Origin: Chromatiaceae bacterium
GTDB lineage: Bacteria > Pseudomonadota > Gammaproteobacteria > Chromatiales > Chromatiaceae
Length of the DNA stretch: 64,000 bases
Direction of reading: 5' to 3'
Assembly (NCBI GenBank): GCA_024235395.1
Contig: JACKMK010000002.1
Location: forward strand, 806,001-870,000
Shown here: positions 59,011 to 64,000 of the stretch, piece by piece
How the letters are laid out: each line of letters opens with the position of its first letter
Numbering within the stretch: position 1 is the first letter of the stretch
Translations under genes and position numbers: made by a program
The notes under the pieces: generated by a model
What the model was told of the DNA's origin: nothing
Database searches by the model: none
What the model saw: the letters and a program-made list of their open reading frames with translations, nothing else

Positions 59011-60462
59011 ATGAATACCTTCACCGCGATGCTCGTAACGTCGGACCCCGGTTCGCTCGATTACCTCAAAAACATCCTGCAGTTTATCGACTGTGACACG
59101 CATGTGCCTGAGTCGCCGGAGGATTTGCGTCGTCTGGTGGAACGCTTCAGTGACCGTCCGGTGGCCGTCTTTCTGAGTGGGCAGCTGCCGGATCAGGCGC
59201 GCAGCGGCTACCTGGGCGCGCTCAACGAATGCACGCCGCGGCCGGCCCTGATCCAGGTGCAGGAGCGTTCGGGCGACGAAATGCTGGTCAGCGGCGATGT
59301 CCTGGGTACGTTGCGGCTGCCTTGTCACTTCGACGCAATTTCGGCGCTCATGCACAAAGCGCAGGTCTACAGTGAATCGCAGCAGCAGGGCGAGGGGCCA
59401 CGCCGGCCGCTGGAACTGTTCCGCAGCCTCTCGGGCAACAGCCGCGCGACCCGCGGTATCAATAAAATGATCGAGCAGGTCGCCGACACCGAGGCGACCG
59501 TGCTGATCCTCGGCGAATCCGGTACCGGCAAAGAGGTGGTGGCGCGCAAGCTGCACTACCACTCGAAACGTCGCGGTAGACCCTTCGTGCCGGTCAACTG
59601 CGGGGCGATTCCCGGGGACCTGTTGGAGAGCGAGTTGTTCGGCCACGAAAAGGGCGCGTTCACCGGTGCCATTACCGCGCGCCAGGGGCGGTTCGAACTG
59701 GCCGAGGGCGGCACCCTGTTCCTCGACGAGATCGGTGACATGAGCATGCACATGCAGGTCAAGCTGCTGCGCGTGCTGCAGGAACGGACCTTCGAGCGGG
59801 TCGGCAGCAACCGCACGATCCACTGCAACGTGCGCATCGTCGCCGCGACCCATCGCAACCTCGAGCAATCGATCAAGGACGGCACCTTCCGCGAGGACCT
59901 GTATTACCGCCTGAACGTGTTTCCGATCGACGTGCCGCCGTTGCGCGAGCGGGTCGAAGACATCCCGGTGCTGGTCAATGACCTGATCCAGCGCATCGAG
60001 CACGAGAAGCGCGGCTCGGTGCGCCTGACCCCGGCGGCGGTGACCGCGCTGACGCATTATCGCTGGCCGGGCAACGTGCGCGAGCTGGCGAACCTGATCG
60101 AACGCCTCGCGATCCTGTATCCCTACGGCGTGGTCGACGTGGTGGATCTGCCGGAAAAGTTTCGTGTCGGGATCCCGGTCTCGGCGCCGGCCGACATCGT
60201 CGACGACGAGGCCCTGCCGGTGATCAGTACCCACGGCGACCAACCGAACACGGTATCGACGATGCCGCGTCTGCCGGCCGAGGGAATCGATCTGAAGGTA
60301 CACCTCGCGAACATGGAGCAGAGCCTTATCCGCCAGGCGCTCGAAGAGGCCAACGGCGTCGTCGCGCACGCCGCGAAAAAACTCAAGATGCGGCGTACGA
60401 CGCTCGTCGAAAAACTGCGCAAATACGGTCTGCAGCGCGGCCATGAGCTGACGGGCCTTTGA
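59011..60462 (+). CDS. fleQ: Flagellar master regulator FleQ (sigma-54 activator)
   Basis: The 483-residue protein has an N-terminal FleQ domain (about 1-120) that lacks a phospho-acceptor aspartate at the usual place. The AAA domain has Walker A GESGTGKE (about 169), GAFTGA, Walker B LFLDEIGDMSMHMQ and the FleQ-typical LNVFPIDVPPLRERVEDIP. A Fis-type helix closes the protein (AHAAKKLKMRRTTLVEKLRKYG). FleQ drives class II flagellar genes with sigma-54 and in Pseudomonas also responds to c-di-GMP. It is followed by fleS and fleR, the class II operon it would activate. The PilZ gene nearby fits c-di-GMP control. Confidence 0.94.
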   Translation: MNTFTAMLVTSDPGSLDYLKNILQFIDCDTHVPESPEDLRRLVERFSDRPVAVFLSGQLPDQARSGYLGALNECTPRPALIQVQERSGDEMLVSGDVLGTLRLPCHFDAISALMHKAQVYSESQQQGEGPRRPLELFRSLSGNSRATRGINKMIEQVADTEATVLILGESGTGKEVVARKLHYHSKRRGRPFVPVNCGAIPGDLLESELFGHEKGAFTGAITARQGRFELAEGGTLFLDEIGDMSMHMQVKLLRVLQERTFERVGSNRTIHCNVRIVAATHRNLEQSIKDGTFREDLYYRLNVFPIDVPPLRERVEDIPVLVNDLIQRIEHEKRGSVRLTPAAVTALTHYRWPGNVRELANLIERLAILYPYGVVDVVDLPEKFRVGIPVSAPADIVDDEALPVISTHGDQPNTVSTMPRLPAEGIDLKVHLANMEQSLIRQALEEANGVVAHAAKKLKMRRTTLVEKLRKYGLQRGHELTGL

Positions 60463-60515
60463 CGCAATCGTTTAGTTCATTCCGTAACCAACTGATATAA
60501 AAGCAATTCACGTGG

Positions 60516-60530
60516 TGGCACGCGTTTTGC
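60516..60530 (+). promoter_or_regulatory. Sigma-54 promoter of fleSR
   Basis: TGGCACGCGTTTTGC matches the sigma-54 consensus (TGGCACG, four bases, TTGC) perfectly, with GG and GC ten bases apart. It lies 43 bp before fleS and just after fleQ, so FleQ is the expected activator. Confidence 0.9.
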
Positions 60531-60572
60531 CTGATCTGTCCGCAGACAGAATGGGCAACGGGAATCAGCCAC

Positions 60573-61772
60573 ATGGGCGAATTGCAGAGATCCGCTTTCA
60601 AGACCCCTCAGGAGCTGGAGCACGCGTTCGGCGTGTTCAATGAACTGTCGGAGCGGCTGACCGACGCCTATGGCCGACTCGAGACCCGGGTTGCGGCGCT
60701 CAGTCAGGATCTGGCGCGCTCGCGGCGCGAACGGCTGACCGAACGGGCCGAAAAGGAACACCTTGCCGACCAGCTCGGCGTATTGCTCGAGGCGCTGCCG
60801 GCAGCGATCGTGCTGGTCGACGCGCGTGACCGCGTCGACCGATTCAACCCCACCGCCGAACTCCTGTTTCCAAGCCTGGCCTGGGGACGGCGCTGGAGCG
60901 AGGTCAAGGCCGAGGTCGTTGCCGCCGAGCCGGCGCCGGGCGACTGGCGACTGCGCGACGGGCGCCGGGTCAGCGTCTCGCAACGTCCGCTGAACGACCG
61001 CGGGCGCATCCTCGTCGTGGTCGACATCACCGACCAGCGCCGCCTGCAGGAACGTCTCGAACGCCAGGACCGCCTGAGTGCGATGGGCGAGATGGCGGCG
61101 CAGCTGGCGCATCAGGTGCGCACCCCGTTGTCGAGCTGCGTTTTGTACGCGGGACAGTTGGCGAAAGGCTCGCTCAGCGACCTGCAGCGTGGCCAGTTCA
61201 GCGCCAAGCTGCTCGACAGCCTGCGGCATACCGAGACCCTGGTGCGCGACATGCTCGCATTCAGCCGAGGCGGCAGTTTCACCGCGACCCCGGTCCTGAT
61301 CGAAGACGCCTTGAGTACCGCGCTGGTCGGGTTGCAGCCGCGCCTGCGGCAGCTCGAAGCGACCGTCGAGATCGACCTGGACGCCACGCCCCGGCGGCTG
61401 ATCGCCGGCAATCTGGATGCGCTCGCCGGCGCCTTCAGCAATCTGATCGACAACGCCCTCAACCATGGCGGCCAGGGGGTCGGTATCCGGATCCGGGCGT
61501 GCGGCGGTTCCGAAGAACTCCTGTTGCTGCAGTTCGACGACGATGGCCCCGGTATCGAACCCGGTGTGATGCCGCGCATCTTCGACCCCTTCTTCACCAC
61601 CCGCGAACGGGGGACGGGGCTCGGTCTCGCGGTCGTCCAGGCGGTGGTACTGGAGCATGGCGGTGCCGTTCGGGCGGCCGCCTCGCCGCTCGGCGGCGCA
61701 CGTTTCGAGATTCAGCTGCCGTTGCTGTCCGATCCGCGACCGGCAGTGTCAACATCGAGGAAGCCATCGTGA
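60573..61772 (+). CDS. fleS: Flagellar sensor histidine kinase FleS
   Basis: This 399-residue soluble kinase has a coiled-coil-like N-terminal region (about 20-75) and a PAS domain (about 68-155). The H-box is MAAQLAHQVRTPLSS, with phospho-His180, and the ATPase domain has IDNALNHGG, DDGPGIEP and GTGLGLAVVQ. There is no membrane segment, as in other FleS/FlrB proteins. It phosphorylates FleR to turn on class III flagellar genes. The stop overlaps the fleR start by one base (TGATG). Confidence 0.93.
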   Translation: MGELQRSAFKTPQELEHAFGVFNELSERLTDAYGRLETRVAALSQDLARSRRERLTERAEKEHLADQLGVLLEALPAAIVLVDARDRVDRFNPTAELLFPSLAWGRRWSEVKAEVVAAEPAPGDWRLRDGRRVSVSQRPLNDRGRILVVVDITDQRRLQERLERQDRLSAMGEMAAQLAHQVRTPLSSCVLYAGQLAKGSLSDLQRGQFSAKLLDSLRHTETLVRDMLAFSRGGSFTATPVLIEDALSTALVGLQPRLRQLEATVEIDLDATPRRLIAGNLDALAGAFSNLIDNALNHGGQGVGIRIRACGGSEELLLLQFDDDGPGIEPGVMPRIFDPFFTTRERGTGLGLAVVQAVVLEHGGAVRAAASPLGGARFEIQLPLLSDPRPAVSTSRKPS

Positions 61773-63133
61773 TGAATGCATCGCGCATCCTGGTCGTCGA
61801 GGACGACAGCGCCCTTGCGCAGGCGCTGACCGACACATTGATGTTGTCGGGCTACGAGGTACTGACGGCGACCGACGGTGAACAGGCGCTTGCGCGTCTC
61901 GATCGCGACCCGGTCGATATGGTGCTCACCGACGTCCAGATGCGGCCGATGGACGGCCGTGCGCTGTTGCGCAACCTGCGCGCGCGTTTCCACGAGTTGC
62001 CGGTGCTGATCATGACGGCCTACGGCACGGTCGAGCAGGCCGTGGAGGCGATGAAACTCGGCGCGGTCGATTATCTGGCCAAGCCGTTCGAGGTCGACGA
62101 CCTGCTGGAGAAGGTCGAGCGCTATCTCCCGCAACGCTATCGTGACGAAGGGCAGATGATTGCCGAAGACCTGCGCACGCGCGAGCTGGTCGAACTGGCC
62201 GGGCGTGTGGCCGCCAGCGACGCGACGGTGATGATCGGGGGCGAGTCGGGCACCGGCAAAGAGGTGCTGGCGCGTTTCATCCACAACCGTTCGGCGCGTG
62301 CCGATGGCCCGTTCATCGCGATCAATTGTGCGGCGATCCCGGACAATATGCTCGAGGCGGTGCTGTTCGGCTACGAGAAGGGCGCCTTCACCGGCGCGCT
62401 GCGCGCCAGCGCCGGCAAGTTCGAACAGGCGCAAGGTGGCACGCTGCTGCTCGACGAGATCTCCGAGATGAGTCTGCCACTGCAGGCCAAACTGCTGCGG
62501 GTACTGCAGGAACGCGAGGTCGAGCGGCTCGGCGGACGCGAGGTGATCCAGCTCGACGTGCGCGTGCTGGCGACATCGAACCGCCTGCTGCGGGAAGAGG
62601 TGGCCGCCGGACGTTTCCGCGAAGACCTGTTCTACCGTCTGAACGTGTTTCCACTGACGCTGCCGCCGCTGCGCGAACGTCCGCGCGACATACTGCCACT
62701 GGCCAACCATCTCATGCGCCGCCACCTGCGGGGCGGTGAGACCTTGCCGGTGCTCGAGGCCGAGGCGCAGGCCGGCCTGTTGGCGCACCGCTGGTCGGGC
62801 AATGTGCGTGAACTCGACAACCTGATGCAGCGTGCGCTGATCCTGTGTGACGGTGAGCGTATCCGCGCGGCCGACGTGCATTTCGAGGCGCTCGATGGCG
62901 AGGTGCCGTCGGCGGCACCGACCGCAACGCCCGCCTCCGCGGCGATCGATGAAGCGGCCAAGAGCCGGCTGACCGACGATCTGCGCAATGTCGAGGAACA
63001 GATGATCCTGGATGCGCTGCGCAGCGGTCACGGCAGCCGTAAACAGGCCGCCGAGATCCTCGGCATCAGCCCTCGCACGCTGCGCTACAAGCTGCAGAAG
63101 CTGCGCGAGGCGGGGGTCATGATTCCGCGCTGA
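61772..63133 (+). CDS. fleR: Flagellar response regulator FleR (sigma-54 activator)
   Basis: The 453-residue NtrC-type regulator has a receiver domain with phospho-acceptor Asp54 (MVLTDVQMRPMDG) and Lys in LAKPFEVDD. The AAA domain has GESGTGKE, GAFTGA and LLLDEISEMSLPLQ. A Fis-type DNA-binding end follows (KQAAEILGISPRTLRYKLQKL). It is activated by FleS and drives basal body and hook genes. A sigma-54 promoter for fliE begins 3 bp after its stop. The ATG at 61772 is used; a GTG one codon upstream is possible. Confidence 0.94.
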   Translation: MNASRILVVEDDSALAQALTDTLMLSGYEVLTATDGEQALARLDRDPVDMVLTDVQMRPMDGRALLRNLRARFHELPVLIMTAYGTVEQAVEAMKLGAVDYLAKPFEVDDLLEKVERYLPQRYRDEGQMIAEDLRTRELVELAGRVAASDATVMIGGESGTGKEVLARFIHNRSARADGPFIAINCAAIPDNMLEAVLFGYEKGAFTGALRASAGKFEQAQGGTLLLDEISEMSLPLQAKLLRVLQEREVERLGGREVIQLDVRVLATSNRLLREEVAAGRFREDLFYRLNVFPLTLPPLRERPRDILPLANHLMRRHLRGGETLPVLEAEAQAGLLAHRWSGNVRELDNLMQRALILCDGERIRAADVHFEALDGEVPSAAPTATPASAAIDEAAKSRLTDDLRNVEEQMILDALRSGHGSRKQAAEILGISPRTLRYKLQKLREAGVMIPR

Positions 63134-63135
63134 GG

Positions 63136-63151
63136 TGGCGCGAAATCTGCA
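63136..63151 (+). promoter_or_regulatory. Sigma-54 promoter of the fliE operon
   Basis: TGGCGCGAAATCTGCA has GG and GC ten bases apart and matches the consensus well. It lies about 60 bp before fliE, right after fleR, so it should be driven by FleR or FleQ. Confidence 0.75.
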
Positions 63152-63211
63152 GTAATCCGCGAAGCGGCAAACAAGCGTCAAAAACTGAACGGACCGCAGG
63201 GGCAAACAGCT

Positions 63212-63526
63212 ATGAGCACACCGGAGATCAACCAAGTCCTCGCGCAGATGCGCGTAGCGCGCGCCCAGGCCATGGGGGTGCCGGCCGTCGAACAGCCGAC
63301 CCAGGACAACTTCGGCGACCTCCTGAAACGGTCGATCGATGCAGTGAACGAGACGCAGCAGCAGGCCAATTCGCTGCGCACCGCGTTCGAGCAGGGCGAA
63401 GAGGGACTCGACCTGGCACAGGTGATGATTGCGGTACAGAAATCCAGCCTGTCGTTTCAGGCGATGGTCGAAGTCCGCAACAAGCTTGTCGACGCGTACA
63501 AGGACGTCATGAACATGCCGGTCTGA
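63212..63526 (+). CDS. fliE: Flagellar hook-basal body protein FliE
   Basis: The 104-residue FliE joins the MS ring to the rod. Family segments are seen: NFGDLLKRSIDAVNETQQ at about residue 36 and the C-terminal VMIAVQKSSLSFQAMVEVRNKLVDAY. It is the first gene after fleR and is followed by fliF, the standard order. Confidence 0.96.
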   Translation: MSTPEINQVLAQMRVARAQAMGVPAVEQPTQDNFGDLLKRSIDAVNETQQQANSLRTAFEQGEEGLDLAQVMIAVQKSSLSFQAMVEVRNKLVDAYKDVMNMPV

Positions 63527-63576
63527 CCCGGTACTGGCGGCAGGCGGTAGAACACTCGAAATAACAGGTCGCAGAC

Positions 63577-64000
63577 ATGGCGGAAGCAGGCAGCGCGAAA
63601 AATCTCCCGATGACAGGCTCGGCCGGCGGCATGACCGCGATCGTGGCAAATCCCTGGATGCGACAGCTGGCGGTGATGGTCGGCATCGCGGCGAGCGTCG
63701 CACTCGGTGTCGCGGTGGTGCTGTGGTCCCAGGACCCCAGCTATGCGCCGCTGTACGGCAACCTCGCGGAGAAAGACGCCAGCCAGGTGATGGAGGCACT
63801 GCAGCAGGCCGGCGTCGATTACCGGGTCGACGAGGCCACCGGCATGGTGATGGTACCGGCCGCCAAGCTCAAAGAGATCCGCATGCAGCTTGCCGGCCAG
63901 GGGTTGCCGAACAGTGTCGGCATGGGCTTTGAGCTGCTGCAGCAGGAGACAGGGTTCGGCACCAGCCAGATCGTCGAGAAGGCGCGTTACCAGCAGGCGA
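63577..64000 (+). CDS. fliF: Flagellar MS-ring protein FliF (3' part outside window)
   Basis: About 141 residues of FliF are present. They show a polar start, a membrane helix (about residues 31-51) after NPWMRQLAVMVG, and the first ring-building motif with YAPLYGNLAEKDASQVMEALQ and the GMGFELLQQ segment. The frame runs off the right edge without a stop. It makes the membrane ring of the basal body. It follows fliE by 50 bp. Confidence 0.93.
   Translation, partial: MAEAGSAKNLPMTGSAGGMTAIVANPWMRQLAVMVGIAASVALGVAVVLWSQDPSYAPLYGNLAEKDASQVMEALQQAGVDYRVDEATGMVMVPAAKLKEIRMQLAGQGLPNSVGMGFELLQQETGFGTSQIVEKARYQQA

Noticed and set aside
1..64000. CRISPR arrays, insertion sequences, prophage or integron
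   Set aside because: No regularly spaced repeats, transposase, integrase or phage structural genes were seen; the gene content is chromosomal throughout.

Overview
The window is chromosomal DNA of a high-G+C gammaproteobacterium. The evidence is the conserved rnr-rlmB-rpsF-rpsR-rplI-dnaB-radA order, a Pseudomonas-type polar flagellar regulator set (fleQ-fleS-fleR followed by fliE-fliF), a MltF-like lytic transglycosylase and an IbpA-type small heat-shock protein. I see no insertion sequence, prophage or CRISPR array. Genes are packed tightly, very often with 4-bp start/stop overlaps. The taxon cannot be fixed further by reading alone; a sulfur-oxidising or methylotrophic Chromatiales-like bacterium would fit.

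Region 1 (1-15.6 kb) is an archaeal-like C1 cofactor island. It carries genes for making methylofuran (mfnB, mfnD, mfnE, mfnF homologues) and tetrahydromethanopterin (archaeal DHPS-like protein, DmrB/AfpA-like flavoprotein, pabB, pterin dehydratase, two PTPS-family proteins). It also carries fhcA and fhcB of the formyltransferase/hydrolase complex, and conserved proteins of unknown role (HisA-like, DUF447, a SpeD-like pyruvoyl enzyme). Two blocks converge at about 5.25 kb: a plus-strand set (mfnD-mfnF-pabB-mfnE) and a long minus-strand set starting near 12.7 kb. A sigma-54 activator of the AcoR type lies upstream, followed by a largely non-coding stretch with a small ORF. fhcC, fhcD, mch, mtdB and fae are not in the window. 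The island as a whole indicates H4MPT-linked formaldehyde oxidation.

Region 2 (15.7-28.8 kb) concerns envelope stress and ion homeostasis: a DegP/DegQ-like periplasmic protease, a small heat-shock protein with a sigma-32 promoter and a ROSE-like RNA thermometer, a P-type cation ATPase, and a nine-gene Mrp-like antiporter operon. That operon has three MrpD/ND-like subunits and no full-length MrpA.

Region 3 (28.8-47.4 kb) is mixed: a DUF364 protein, an AddA/AddB-like helicase-nuclease pair, a WD40-cytochrome c fusion, a membrane acyltransferase with an SGNH domain, an FbpBC-like ABC transporter with no visible binding protein and an ATPase with altered motifs, a MltF-like lipoprotein with two solute-binding domains, a DsbA-family protein, a MOSC protein, a gamma-glutamylcyclotransferase, an encapsulated-ferritin homologue without cargo tail or encapsulin gene, and a macrodomain protein.

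Region 4 (47.7-56.2 kb) is core informational: tRNA-Leu(CAG), RNase R, RlmB, ribosomal proteins S6, S18 and L9, DnaB and RadA. Region 5 (56.2-64 kb) has a cytochrome c'-like protein, a PilZ protein, a CorC/HlyC-type membrane protein, and the start of a flagellar cluster with two clear sigma-54 promoters (before fleS and before fliE). fliF runs off the end.
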